DNA of 64,000 bases from Streptomyces ardesiacus (GTDB taxonomy: Bacteria > Actinomycetota > Actinomycetes > Streptomycetales > Streptomycetaceae), in assembly GCF_003112575.1 (NCBI RefSeq), contig NZ_BEWC01000012.1, positions 62,001-126,000 on the forward strand. The letters are read 5' to 3'. Position 1 is the first letter of the stretch. Every line of letters starts with the position of its first letter. The position numbers were made by a program, and so were the translations under genes. Under the pieces are notes generated by a model. The model saw nothing but the letters and a program-made list of their open reading frames with translations. It was not told where the DNA came from and did no database searches. Positions 34,545-42,387 of the stretch are shown here, in pieces.

Positions 34545-35182
34545 GCGCGGCCGCCCTTCTGGTCCGGGACGGTGATGTGGGGTCGGGCACCTTCGGGGAC
34601 GTCCTCGGCGAGCCGGTACAGCCACAGGCCCTCGCTCGTGGGCTCGGCCCGACGCCCGTAGCGGGCTTCCCCGCGGCCGTGCTCCTTGTCGTCGCCCCAC
34701 TCGATCGGCATGGTGATGAGGCTGGCGGGACCGTTGCCCAGCCCCGCGACCGCGCCGGGGAACGTCAGGATGACGCCGCGGTACGGGCCGTTGATGAACT
34801 GGACGACGAAGTCCTCCACGGGCCCGTCGAGCGCCGCGGCGGTCTTCCGCTTCTGCTCACGGGCCCAGTCGAAGACCTCAACGGCCGTGGGCGTGGGGGA
34901 GTAGTCAAGGAGGCTGCGCAGGGCGGCGACGGTGCAGAGCAGTTCGCCGTACGCGGCGACGGGGAAGTCGTCCTTCCACCGGTCGCGGAGCAGGGAGCAG
35001 GCGGCCTTGTCGGCGATCTCGGAGAGGTGGAGGTCGACGCTGTCGCGGTCGAGCAGAGTGCCGCCCCGCGCGAACGCGGCAATGACCGTATCGAGGGAGC
35101 GGGCCCGGTCCCAGACGGGCGTGTGCTCGGGCACGCCGTTGCGGTCGTAGGTCTGGAGGGACACGGGGTGTCTGGTGCTCAT
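34541..35182 (-). CDS. Hypothetical protein of the zinc-motif operon
   Basis: A 213-residue protein of unknown function. Residues 1-120 are helical (SLDTVIAAFARGGTLLDR, CSLLRDRWKDDFPVAAYGE); the C-terminal third is beta-rich (DFVVQFINGPYRGVILTFPG, then LITMPIEWGDD). ATG 35182 follows AAGGAGAT, and the gene opens the run of 4-bp overlaps that ends at 32441. It may be part of the plasmid or phage replication-recombination set because of the RusA-like gene upstream. Confidence 0.7.
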   Translation of the reverse strand: MSTRHPVSLQTYDRNGVPEHTPVWDRARSLDTVIAAFARGGTLLDRDSVDLHLSEIADKAACSLLRDRWKDDFPVAAYGELLCTVAALRSLLDYSPTPTAVEVFDWAREQKRKTAAALDGPVEDFVVQFINGPYRGVILTFPGAVAGLGNGPASLITMPIEWGDDKEHGRGEARYGRRAEPTSEGLWLYRLAEDVPEGARPHITVPDQKGGRA

Positions 35183-35222
35183 GGAGGGGCATCTCCTTGT
35201 GGTGGCGAGGGCGGGCCAGCCC

Positions 35223-35867
35223 TCAGTTCCTGTACGTCGAAACGCCGGTTCCCGTTACGGTTTCGCCGTTTGCGCTGGTCAACGGGCCGTGAAGTTCGAC
35301 GATGATGAGGGACATACGGGCGAATCCGGTCTCCACCGGCGCGCCCATGAGGGGGAACGGGCCGAGCAGGTGCTCGGAGTCGTCGTCCGGGAGCAGGTGC
35401 CGCAGGCGGGGCAGATCCGGGCTGGGGGTCACCAAGCCGTCGACGTACGCCTTCACGGTGGGGGCCCAGTTCAGGGGGTCCCGGGAGCGGCTGACCTTCC
35501 GCGGGTGCAGCACGAAGTAGATCGCCGCGTACTGGAGACGGGGAACGTCCATGGGCTTGATGAGGCTGGTGGCGTCCGCGCGGAGCTTCTTGCGGATGCG
35601 GTGCTCCTTGCTCCAGTGCGAGTACCGCTTGTTGCTCGTCAGCATCTCTTCGGCGTACGGCATGAGCAGGGTCCAGTGGCGCCCCGGGTTGGGGAGCCCG
35701 GCGAGGAGCGGCTCGACGTCGTACGGCTGCGGGACGGCCGGTGGGCCCGGGTGCGTGGCCGGCTTCTTCCGGGCGGGCATCTTCATGGCCGCGGCCGCCG
35801 CGGGCTGTTGGGCCCCGCGGCGGCGCGCCAGGATCTCCTGGTACTGCTTGGCGGTCATGCGGACCAC
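35223..35867 (-). CDS. RusA-like Holliday junction resolvase
   Basis: A 214-residue protein. Residues about 85-200 follow the RusA pattern: HRIRKKLRADATSLI, YAAIYFVLHPRKV, then RSRDPLNWAPTVKAYVDGL, LLPDDDSEHLLG and ARMSLIIVEL. RusA enzymes are dimeric nucleases that cut Holliday junctions using a cluster of aspartates, here in RDP, VDG and PDDD. This copy has an N-terminal Pro/Lys extension of about 55 residues. GTG 35867 is chosen for the GGAGGG eight bases upstream. It would process recombination or replication intermediates before packaging. Confidence 0.72.
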   Translation of the reverse strand: MVRMTAKQYQEILARRRGAQQPAAAAAMKMPARKKPATHPGPPAVPQPYDVEPLLAGLPNPGRHWTLLMPYAEEMLTSNKRYSHWSKEHRIRKKLRADATSLIKPMDVPRLQYAAIYFVLHPRKVSRSRDPLNWAPTVKAYVDGLVTPSPDLPRLRHLLPDDDSEHLLGPFPLMGAPVETGFARMSLIIVELHGPLTSANGETVTGTGVSTYRN

Positions 35868-35871
35868 TGCG

Positions 35872-36783
35872 TCAGCCCTCCAGTGCGGCGGTGCCGGCTT
35901 CGGTGAGCCGCCAACGGTGGCCGGAGCCCGCCCGTTGTGTCGCGCTGCGCTCCTGGTCCTCGTGCACCCAGCCCTTCTTCGCCAGGGCCTTGACCCGGAC
36001 GTCGACCTTGCGGCCGAGGTGCCCCCAGGCCGCGCGGCTGCGCTGGCTGGTGTCCCGGATGGTGACGGCTCGGCGGACGTGGAAGGTGAAGACGACGCCG
36101 GAGGCGATGAGCCGCAGCAGGGCCGCCTCGGCGTCCGTGGGCGGTGCCGGGGCGTCCACCTTCCGGATCTTGGCCGCGTATTCGAGGCAGCGGACGCAGG
36201 TGGCCGGGCGGTCGACCGCGTCGCCCAGGTGGAGTGGGTTGGCCCGGCCGACGGTCTCGCACAGGCCCGCGCCGGCCTTGTGCCGTCGGGTCTTGCCGGA
36301 CACCACGTCGACCGCGGGCACGGCGTGCAGGGTGGGGCCGTTCGGCCCGGTGTGGCGGGTGTTCTCGTGGACGGTGAGGGTGACGGGCGCGGCGCCGACC
36401 AGGAGGTTCCATTGGCGCTTGGCCGTCTCCAGCTTCATCGCGGCCAACGTCTCGCGGGCCTTGCGGCGCTGCTCGTCGGCTTCCCGCTCCTCGACGATCC
36501 GGCGGGGTAGGGGCGGGTCGAGGTTCAGCTCGTCGGCGGCGACCAGCGTCCATCCGTCGATGCTGTTGATCCGCTGGACGCCGGGGAAGCCGCGGCCGAG
36601 GACGGCCGTGCACCAGTCGCCGCCGCGGCGGGCCGCTACTTCCGTCATGCGGGCGAGGTCGTCGGGGCCGAGAAATCCGCGGGCGCGGTTCTCGGCGTCG
36701 CGCCGGAGTTCCTGGTACAGCTCGTACTCCGGCTCCGGCTCGTCCGGGGGCAGTACGACGGTGATCATCTGGCGACGTGCCAT
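35872..36783 (-). CDS. Hypothetical protein with C-terminal winged-helix-like end
   Basis: A 303-residue protein. The N-terminal part is acidic and helical; the centre (TLHAVPAVDVVSGKTRRHKAG, a Cys pair at TCVRCLEY) may bind metal; the last 90 residues (ALLRLIASGVVFTFHVRRAV, then VDVRVKALAKKGWVHED and GHRWRLTEAGTAAL) are a winged-helix-like fold. Its 5' region contains the second GGAGAGCACC hairpin, with AAGGAAGG just before the ATG. A DNA-binding role is likely. Confidence 0.7.
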   Translation of the reverse strand: MARRQMITVVLPPDEPEPEYELYQELRRDAENRARGFLGPDDLARMTEVAARRGGDWCTAVLGRGFPGVQRINSIDGWTLVAADELNLDPPLPRRIVEEREADEQRRKARETLAAMKLETAKRQWNLLVGAAPVTLTVHENTRHTGPNGPTLHAVPAVDVVSGKTRRHKAGAGLCETVGRANPLHLGDAVDRPATCVRCLEYAAKIRKVDAPAPPTDAEAALLRLIASGVVFTFHVRRAVTIRDTSQRSRAAWGHLGRKVDVRVKALAKKGWVHEDQERSATQRAGSGHRWRLTEAGTAALEG

Positions 36784-36802
36784 GGGGCCTTCCTTCGGGA
36801 CT

Positions 36803-36824
36803 GCCCACGGTGCTCTCCGTGGGC
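36803..36824 (-). ncRNA. Covarying mRNA hairpin, copy 2
   Basis: Stem GCCCAC/GTGGGC around the loop GGAGAGCACC, followed on the minus strand by AGTCCCGAAGGAAGG and the ATG at 36783. Six perfect base pairs, none of them shared in sequence with the other two copies. Confidence 0.55.
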
Positions 36825-36838
36825 GGTGATGGTGTCGG

Positions 36839-37213
36839 CTACTGGTCTTCGGGGCCGAACGCCTCGTCGATGACGGCGGGGTCGGGCTCCAGGAGGGCAG
36901 CGGCGCCGTGGTGTCCGGCCTGGCGGAGCCTCGCGGCGGCCGCGCGGTCGCACAGGGCGAGCACCGCCGTGGTGTAGACGGGGACCAGGGAGTCGCGCAT
37001 GCCGGTCTCCTCGAACAATCCCGAGATGACACTCTCGGGGGTCCGCCACTCGGCCGGGGCCGGAGCGGGCTCGGCCGGCGGGTCCTCGGCGTCGGCTTCG
37101 GCGAGGACACGGCGCAGCAGCGGCAGACTGACGATGCCGCCCATGTGCGACAGCGGGTCAGGGTGCTCGGCGAGGAGCTGACGCAGTTCTTCGAGGGCTG
37201 TTTTCTCGGTCAT
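36839..37213 (-). CDS. Small acidic protein
   Basis: A 124-residue acidic protein, mostly helical, with a Pro/Glu linker in the middle (PPAEPAPAPAEW). ATG 37213 is preferred over a start at 37231 because it begins the regular helix TEKTALEELRQLLAEH. Function unknown. It is separated from the next gene by the second hairpin. Confidence 0.62.
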   Translation of the reverse strand: MTEKTALEELRQLLAEHPDPLSHMGGIVSLPLLRRVLAEADAEDPPAEPAPAPAEWRTPESVISGLFEETGMRDSLVPVYTTAVLALCDRAAAARLRQAGHHGAAALLEPDPAVIDEAFGPEDQ

Positions 37214-37383
37214 CGGGTGTACGGCCTCCAAGAGGGGCGGAGCGCAAAACGGCTCTCAGCGAAGAATCGAACAGTTCGGGGCGGGACAGTTGGGGGACGG
37301 CTCGCCCGTGCCGGGGAGCGTGAGGACGCCGCCTATCTCCTCGGTGTGGCACGGGAGTTGCGCGAGGACGGTGACAGCGCAGG

Positions 37384-37668
37384 TCAGGCGGTACGTGGGA
37401 AGACCACAGCGACCGAAGCGACCAGGGCGCGGAACAGCCAACGCGTCGCGTTACGAGCCGTGTTGGGGAAGGCGCGCGCCAGGAGAACGCCGGCGCCGAT
37501 CGTGAGGGTGAGCGAGAGGTTCGCCAGGACCCATCCGGTGACGGCGACCACCGCGGCGGCGATGAGGCCGAGGGTGCCGAGGGCGGGCGGGACGAGGTCG
37601 GGGTGCGCGAGCGCCAGGAGGGCGACGGCGTATGCGACGGCCTTCAACGCACCGATCAGCTTCCGCAC
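37384..37668 (-). CDS. Small membrane protein
   Basis: A 94-residue protein with three hydrophobic segments (AVAYAVALLALAH, LGLIAAAVVAVTGWVLANL, LTLTIGAGVLLARAF). GTG 37668 follows AAGAAGGAG. The third GGAGAGCACC hairpin lies in its 5' region. Function unknown; it is divergent from the integrase operon. Confidence 0.68.
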   Translation of the reverse strand: MRKLIGALKAVAYAVALLALAHPDLVPPALGTLGLIAAAVVAVTGWVLANLSLTLTIGAGVLLARAFPNTARNATRWLFRALVASVAVVFPRTA

Positions 37669-37692
37669 GGGAGGCTCCTTCTTCAGGGACTC

Positions 37693-37710
37693 GGGCGGTG
37701 CTCTCCGCCC
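37693..37710 (-). ncRNA. Covarying mRNA hairpin, copy 3
   Basis: Stem GGGC/GCCC around the same GGAGAGCACC loop, followed by GAGTCCCTGAAGAAGGAG and the GTG at 37668. The shortest of the three stems. Confidence 0.5.
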
Positions 37711-37743
37711 TCGAAGAGGACACTACGCCGTTACCGGTGAGTA

Positions 37744-37771
37744 ACCGACAACAAAACCGATTGTTGTCGGT
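37744..37771. promoter_or_regulatory. 11-bp inverted repeat operator before the integrase operon
   Basis: ACCGACAACAA (37744-37754) and TTGTTGTCGGT (37761-37771) are perfect complements around six bases. The segment is among the most A+T-rich in the window and lies between the divergent starts at 37668 and 37828, so it probably binds the repressor of the integrase operon. TTGTCG in the right arm could double as a -35. Confidence 0.6.
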
Positions 37772-37827
37772 AAAGTTGCCGGACATCAGATCCGGTTCTG
37801 CCGGACCAACGAGAAGGGGGCGGACTC

Positions 37828-38250
37828 GTGACGGACGCAACCATGCCGGTACCGACCATGCCGGGGGCATCCACCGTGGAGGAAGCGTGGGCCAAGCTGC
37901 CTGGCTACCTCGACGTAATCGGCGGCTACGACCTGTGGCACGTCGAGACGCTGGTCCGCTTCGACGGATCGGAGCGGGCGGGGGCCCGCATCATCGAGCG
38001 CATCACGGAGAAGCTGGCCGAGCACCAGATCGGTCACCTTCCCGGCCGGCTCCCGACGGACGGCAACTGTCCGGTGCTCCTCTACAGCAAGACGAACCCC
38101 GACATCGGCTATCTCATCAGCCTGGTCCACCAGTTGGCGACGCAGGAGGACGTGTCCGACAACACGAGCCCGTCGGTCCATCAGCTCAACTCCCTGCTGA
38201 AGAGTCACACGGCGCTTCTGCGGTCTCTGCGCGCGGTGGAGGGCCGATGA
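37828..38250 (+). CDS. Small protein, duplicated family A copy 1 (integrase operon)
   Basis: A 140-residue protein. GTG 37828 follows AGAAGGGGG. The second half (EKLAEHQIGHLPGRLPTDG, CPVLLYSKTNPDIGYLISLV, then a Leu-rich helix) is clearly similar to the gene at 39168 (AAHKIGHLPTSLPRD and RVLVYDQEGPGIAVVMHLI). The family is unknown; it looks like a small alpha/beta domain. First of five coupled genes ending in the integrase. Confidence 0.72.
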   Translation: MTDATMPVPTMPGASTVEEAWAKLPGYLDVIGGYDLWHVETLVRFDGSERAGARIIERITEKLAEHQIGHLPGRLPTDGNCPVLLYSKTNPDIGYLISLVHQLATQEDVSDNTSPSVHQLNSLLKSHTALLRSLRAVEGR

Positions 38251-38549
38251 GCAGCCAGAACGCGGCGGAGTGGAACGCCCGTTACCCGATCGGCACGCGT
38301 GTGATGGCCTACCCCAGCGTTCGGCCGGAGGACCCGCTGGCGGTCGCGTACCAGGAGCGCGCCGCCGCTGGCTCGCTACCGGCGTCCTGGGGGAGCGACC
38401 CGTGCCGGAGGCTGGACACGGTCACGCGCTCCGTCGCCTGGACGCTCGGCCACGGCGCGCCGGTCGTCCTGGTTGAGGGCGAGACGGGCGGCATCGTGCT
38501 CGACCACGTCGACCCGATCCCCGCCGAGGGCGGTGAGGTACGTGGCTGA
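38247..38549 (+). CDS. Small protein, duplicated family B copy 1
   Basis: A 100-residue protein whose ATG overlaps the previous stop as ATGA. It starts with WNARYPIGTRVMAYPS, echoed by RNARFPVGTGVQWTW in the next gene; this looks like an SH3-like strand pair. The rest has CRRLDTVTRSVAWTLGHG and a beta ending. Function unknown. Confidence 0.7.
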   Translation: MSSQNAAEWNARYPIGTRVMAYPSVRPEDPLAVAYQERAAAGSLPASWGSDPCRRLDTVTRSVAWTLGHGAPVVLVEGETGGIVLDHVDPIPAEGGEVRG

Positions 38550-39168
38550 GGACTACGCCGACGGCGGACTCGTGCCCCGGGCGGCGGGGCGCGTACCAGC
38601 GGAGCAGCGGAACGCCCGTTTCCCGGTCGGCACGGGCGTGCAGTGGACGTGGCTGCGCATGATCAAGCCTCTGCAGCGCAATCCGCACCCTATGCCGGAC
38701 GACATGGACGAGTGGGTCGCCTCGTTCATGGCGGCCGCGAGTTCACCCGCCCGGAGGCACCCGGGGCCCGCGCCGACCGGTGCGGAGGAGCTGGACGCCA
38801 TGGTGCAGTACCTCCGCGACATGTGGTCGGAGGAGCGCTGTGTTGCCATCGGCGCCTCCGACGGCGGCGCCTGGAAGATGGGCACGGCGGGCTGGCGCAT
38901 CTGGGTCGAGGACAGTCAGGAACGCAAGATCGCTGTCCTTCCCACCCGACTCCCCGAGGACGGCGACGGGTTCGTGGGGGAGCACATCGAGCGCCAGGAG
39001 CCGCGGGAAGTCCTCGCCGACCTGGACGCCAAGGAGCAGCTGCTCGGCTTCCTGCGCCCCACAGAGCTGTACGCCCACGCGGTGCGCATCCTCCTGCAGC
39101 GCTACGCCACCCGGTCCGACTTCCCCGAGGCGTGGCGCCTGCCCGCCCCTATGAAAGGCACCTCCTGA
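38542..39168 (+). CDS. Longer protein of family B
   Basis: A 208-residue protein. GTG 38542 has GGTGAGG five bases upstream and lies inside the end of the previous gene. After the shared RNARFPVGTG segment it has a helix-rich middle (ELDAMVQYLRDMWSEERC), a beta section (AWKMGTAGWRIWVED) and a helical end. No family recognised. Confidence 0.7.
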   Translation: MAEDYADGGLVPRAAGRVPAEQRNARFPVGTGVQWTWLRMIKPLQRNPHPMPDDMDEWVASFMAAASSPARRHPGPAPTGAEELDAMVQYLRDMWSEERCVAIGASDGGAWKMGTAGWRIWVEDSQERKIAVLPTRLPEDGDGFVGEHIERQEPREVLADLDAKEQLLGFLRPTELYAHAVRILLQRYATRSDFPEAWRLPAPMKGTS

Positions 39169-39536
39169 TGACCGTATGGGACGGATACCGGATGTGGCTT
39201 GAGAAGGACGGCTACTACCGCGACACAACCGTCGGAGAGCTGCTGATGGTGGCGGGCAAGCAGAAGGCAGGCGTTCAGATCGTCGCGACGATCGAACAGG
39301 AGATGGCTGCTCACAAGATCGGCCATCTACCGACCAGCCTCCCCCGCGACAAGCACGCCCGTGTTCTGGTCTACGACCAGGAAGGGCCCGGCATCGCCGT
39401 GGTGATGCACCTGATTCGGGAGATGGTCGAGCAGCGGTCTTCCACTGGCGCGACCACAGACCAGCAGGTCATCACGTTGAACATGCTCTTGCAGCCCTTT
39501 AGGCAGCTTCCGAAGAACGACAGCACACCGGCATGA
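39168..39536 (+). CDS. Small protein, duplicated family A copy 2
   Basis: A 122-residue paralogue of the gene at 37828, sharing the IGHLP...LP.D core and the helix that follows. ATG 39168 and its stop both overlap neighbours (TGATG, ATGA). The alternation A, B, B, A suggests a duplicated gene pair. Function unknown. Confidence 0.72.
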   Translation: MTVWDGYRMWLEKDGYYRDTTVGELLMVAGKQKAGVQIVATIEQEMAAHKIGHLPTSLPRDKHARVLVYDQEGPGIAVVMHLIREMVEQRSSTGATTDQQVITLNMLLQPFRQLPKNDSTPA

Positions 39537-40711
39537 CACTGCACGACCAGGACGACGAGATCGTCGACGCCGAACTCGTCGAGGACGGGGAGCTGGTGCG
39601 CGCCGCGCCGGCTGCCCGTCCGCTCGTCGACGCGCACACGGTGCTCATGCCGGGCGAGGAGATCCCGACCAGCGACGATCCCCGCACGACGTACACGGAA
39701 CGGGACCTGTACGTCAGCGAGGAGACCGCCCAGGCCCTCAAGGAGGCGGAGCGGGAGGGATCGCCCCAGCGGCGGACGGCGATGCGGTTGTTCGAGGCGT
39801 GGTGTGCGGAGCAGGGGCGCGTGGCGAAGCCCTGCACGACCGCGACGTACACGGAGTACGGCCGGCATCTGATGGCGAAGGGCCTCAAGGTCACGACGAT
39901 CCGGCACTACATGTCCCTGATCCGGACGTCCATGCCGCCGGGGAAGAAGCCGGACAACAGCCTGTTCCTGCTGCTTCTGGGGCAGTACCGGAAGAAGAAC
40001 AAGCGGGCGCTGCGCAGGAAGGAAGCGTTCCCGATCACGCTGCCGTACCTGGTCCCGATGATGGAGAGGGCGGAGGCGGATGACCGGCCGATCGGCTGGC
40101 GCGACTCGGCGATGTTCGCCTTCGGGTACCGGTTCCTCGGGCGCAGTATCGAGGACGTCGACCTGGACCTCGAGGACCTGACGATCATCGACGACCGCGT
40201 GTTCGTCTGGCTCGCCGAGGACAAGACCCACAAGGGCGAGGAACAGACGATCACCCTGCACGACCGGGAAGACCTGCGCCTCGTCTTCCGACTGCGCCGC
40301 TACGTCGACTGGCTGGCGGAGCAGGGCATCACCACCGGTCCGGTGTGGCGCGAGATCCTGCGAAGCGGGAAGGTCGCGACGCCGGAGACCCGGGCCACGA
40401 AGGGGGGCGGGGCGACCAAGCGTGGCCTCTACCTGCGCCCGCAGACCGTGAACGACCGGGTGAAGTACTGGTTCGCCGCGGCCGGGCTCAAGAGCGACGG
40501 GCGTCCCGTCTCCTCGCACGGCCTTCGTGCCGGCGGCGCCACCGACCTGGGCATGGCCGGAGCAACGGACGAGGAGCTGGAAGAGGCGGGCCGCTGGAAG
40601 AAGGGCTCACGCATGCCGCGCGAGCGGTACGTGCGCCCGACGCGGGACGCCGGCCGCGACGTCTTCAAGCGGGTGCCCGTGCACAATCCCGCGGCCGCGG
40701 TCGCAGAGTGA
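39533..40711 (+). CDS. int: Tyrosine recombinase (integrase)
   Basis: A 392-residue tyrosine recombinase. Residues about 60-170 are the SAM-like core-binding domain (EAWCAEQGRVAKPCTTATYTE); the catalytic domain has the first Arg in LGRSIEDVDLDLEDL (about 205), Lys candidates in AEDKTHKG, the HxxR box SSHGLRAGGATDLG (about 327-340), a Trp in place of the second His in AGRWKKGS and the nucleophile in RERYVRPTRD (about 365). It would integrate or resolve the element by site-specific recombination. It is the last gene of a five-gene operon rather than standing alone, and no att repeat or tRNA end was found near it. Confidence 0.85.
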   Translation: MTLHDQDDEIVDAELVEDGELVRAAPAARPLVDAHTVLMPGEEIPTSDDPRTTYTERDLYVSEETAQALKEAEREGSPQRRTAMRLFEAWCAEQGRVAKPCTTATYTEYGRHLMAKGLKVTTIRHYMSLIRTSMPPGKKPDNSLFLLLLGQYRKKNKRALRRKEAFPITLPYLVPMMERAEADDRPIGWRDSAMFAFGYRFLGRSIEDVDLDLEDLTIIDDRVFVWLAEDKTHKGEEQTITLHDREDLRLVFRLRRYVDWLAEQGITTGPVWREILRSGKVATPETRATKGGGATKRGLYLRPQTVNDRVKYWFAAAGLKSDGRPVSSHGLRAGGATDLGMAGATDEELEEAGRWKKGSRMPRERYVRPTRDAGRDVFKRVPVHNPAAAVAE

Positions 40712-40725
40712 CCAGGTAGCCGAAA

Positions 40726-40752
40726 GGGCCCGTACGGCGTGCGTACGGGCCC
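40726..40752. terminator. Perfect hairpin after the integrase
   Basis: GGGCCCGTACG pairs with CGTACGGGCCC around a five-base loop, followed by CCCTCTGG. It lies between the convergent integrase and the minus-strand gene ending at 40765 and can stop both. Confidence 0.75.
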
Positions 40753-40764
40753 CCTCTGGCGTGC

Positions 40765-41292
40765 TCAGGCGGGAACGGGGAGCACGGCGCGCATGGCGGC
40801 CGCGGTGAGGGCGAGGACGGAGCACACCGCACGCGGGTCGTCGTGCAGCTCCCACAGGGCGTCAAGGGCGCGCTGCCGTCCGGGGAGGCCGTTCGGGGCG
40901 GCATCGAGGACGGCCTGGACGGCGGCGCGGGCCCGGCCGGTGGCGGCGATCTGCTGCTCGACGTCGGCCATCGCCTCGGCGGGGGAGAGGTGGAAGGCCC
41001 GGGAGAGGACGGCCGCGTTGTCGAGGACGGTGAGCGCGTCCGCGGTCGGGGGGACGAGCTTGTCGAGGTCGACGGTGCCCGTCGCGGTGCGGGTGTGCGG
41101 CCGGGCGTCGGGGTCGACGATGACGAGCAGGCACATCTGGGCGACGTGCACGGTGCGGGCGAGGCCGAACTCCTCGGCGTGGGCCAGGAGCACGGACAGG
41201 CCGGCCGTGGGGGGCGCGCCCGGCGAGAGGAGCGCGGCCGTGTAGTCGGCCGACCGGCGGGTGACGATGCTCCAGTACGGGTTGGTGGTCAT
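40765..41292 (-). CDS. Helical hypothetical protein
   Basis: A 175-residue, mainly helical protein of unknown function. ATG 41292 overlaps the preceding stop. It has a hydrophobic stretch (HVAQMCLLVIVDPDA) that looks buried rather than membrane-spanning, and an Ala-rich C-terminal helical half. Last gene of a four-gene coupled operon. Confidence 0.7.
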   Translation of the reverse strand: MTTNPYWSIVTRRSADYTAALLSPGAPPTAGLSVLLAHAEEFGLARTVHVAQMCLLVIVDPDARPHTRTATGTVDLDKLVPPTADALTVLDNAAVLSRAFHLSPAEAMADVEQQIAATGRARAAVQAVLDAAPNGLPGRQRALDALWELHDDPRAVCSVLALTAAAMRAVLPVPA

Positions 41293-41600
41293 GCTGCGCC
41301 GCTCTCGTGGTCGTGGTTGAGGTGGGGGACGCCGTACCGGCCGACGAGCTGCTCGAGCGCGTCCGGGGTGCCCGCGGTCAGCGTGAGACCGCTGCACTGG
41401 GGGCACTTCCAGGTGTGCCGGTCGGGGCCGGGCTCGATGGGATTCGCGTTCTCGGCGGGGCCGCAGTACGGGCAGCCCTCGTGCTCGTACCGGCAGGGGT
41501 GCACGATGCCGTTGCCGCGCCCCTCTTCGTGGTCGCAGCCGAGCCAGCCGCATTCGTCGTGCGGGCAGTGCGGGCCGTACACCAGGCGTGTCATGGTCAC
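41289..41600 (-). CDS. Cys/His-rich zinc-ribbon-like protein
   Basis: A 103-residue protein packed with metal ligands: CPHDECGWLGCDHEEG, CRYEHEGCPYCGP and WKCPQCSG. Probably two zinc sites. GTG 41600 overlaps the upstream stop as GTGA; ATG 41594 is an alternative. Nucleic-acid or protein binding is likely; no named family. Confidence 0.7.
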   Translation of the reverse strand: MTMTRLVYGPHCPHDECGWLGCDHEEGRGNGIVHPCRYEHEGCPYCGPAENANPIEPGPDRHTWKCPQCSGLTLTAGTPDALEQLVGRYGVPHLNHDHESGAA

Positions 41601-41803
41601 TCGTCTCCGTCCGGGTCGGGGGCGGTGTTGCCGGCGTCGAGCCGGAGGTACGTGTATCCGCTGTCGTACGGCTCCGGGTCGGTGACGTTGAACTCCCGGC
41701 GGAGGGCTTCGACGACCAGGGCGACGGTGGCGTCGTCGGCCGCGATGCGGATATCGGCGATGCCGGGCAGGTGCTGGCGGGGGCGGCGCTCGCGGCGGGG
41801 CAT
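41597..41803 (-). CDS. Small hypothetical protein
   Basis: A 68-residue protein with a basic N-terminus (PRRERRPRQHLPG) and one alpha/beta unit (ADIRIAADDATVALVVEALR). It sits between two zinc-motif genes, overlapping both by a few bases. Function unknown. Confidence 0.68.
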   Translation of the reverse strand: MPRRERRPRQHLPGIADIRIAADDATVALVVEALRREFNVTDPEPYDSGYTYLRLDAGNTAPDPDGDE

Positions 41804-42387
41804 CAGCCGGCCACCTCGATCAGGTCGCCGAGGACGACGCGCATCCGGTCAGCGGTGCAGCCGCACGGGACCCGCAGGTAGATGGCCTCTACGGGCTCGC
41901 CCTCCTCGTCGGAGACCACGGCCTGCAGGTAGTTGAACTCCCGTCCGGCGCACGAGTAGCAGGGCGCTTCCTCGTCCTCGTCGTACAGGCCGTCATCCAT
42001 GTCGGGGTCGGTGTGCGGGTGCCCGCAGCCGTCGTCCAGGTGCTCGGCGCGGCCGCAGCCCTCGCACTTGGAGCACACGACTTCGACCAGGAGCGGGGGC
42101 CGGCCGCCGTCGGACGGCTGGGCAAAGGTGCGGCCCTCAGCGTCCAGGCCGGAGCCGCCACACTCGTCGCAGGGGCGGGCGCTGCCCAGGTCGATCGGCG
42201 GGAAGTCGACGTACAGGTACTCGGGGAGCAGGAACCGGGAGGGCTTGTCCGCGGGGGTGTCCGTCGGCCCGTCGGGCGCGGTGCGGGTCGAGCGGAGCCG
42301 GGCGAGGGCAGCGCTGTACGGGATGCCCTCGCGGGAGGCCAGTTCCCGGGCGCGGCGCTTGAGGTCGTTGCTGACGTGCCGTGACAT
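41803..42387 (-). CDS. DnaJ-type zinc-finger protein
   Basis: A 194-residue protein. Residues about 70-150 contain CDECGGSG, CSKCEGCG and CYSCAGRE, the CxxCxGxG spacing of DnaJ-like zinc fingers, with a final CGC. The N-terminus (RHVSNDLKRRARELASREG) is basic and helical and could contact DNA. ATG 42387 opens a four-gene operon. The J domain itself is absent, so this is not a chaperone. Confidence 0.72.
   Translation of the reverse strand: MSRHVSNDLKRRARELASREGIPYSAALARLRSTRTAPDGPTDTPADKPSRFLLPEYLYVDFPPIDLGSARPCDECGGSGLDAEGRTFAQPSDGGRPPLLVEVVCSKCEGCGRAEHLDDGCGHPHTDPDMDDGLYDEDEEAPCYSCAGREFNYLQAVVSDEEGEPVEAIYLRVPCGCTADRMRVVLGDLIEVAG

Noticed and set aside
37256..37441. A small minus-strand frame with several Cys (CHTEEIGG, NCPAPNC) between two genes
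   Set aside because: It could be a real zinc peptide, but the only starts are TTG within the upstream membrane-protein gene and no ribosome site exists, so it is not called.
39533..40752. Search by eye for an att site or tRNA end beside the integrase
   Set aside because: No tRNA-like cloverleaf or matching direct repeat was found; the only strong structure is the 11-bp terminator.
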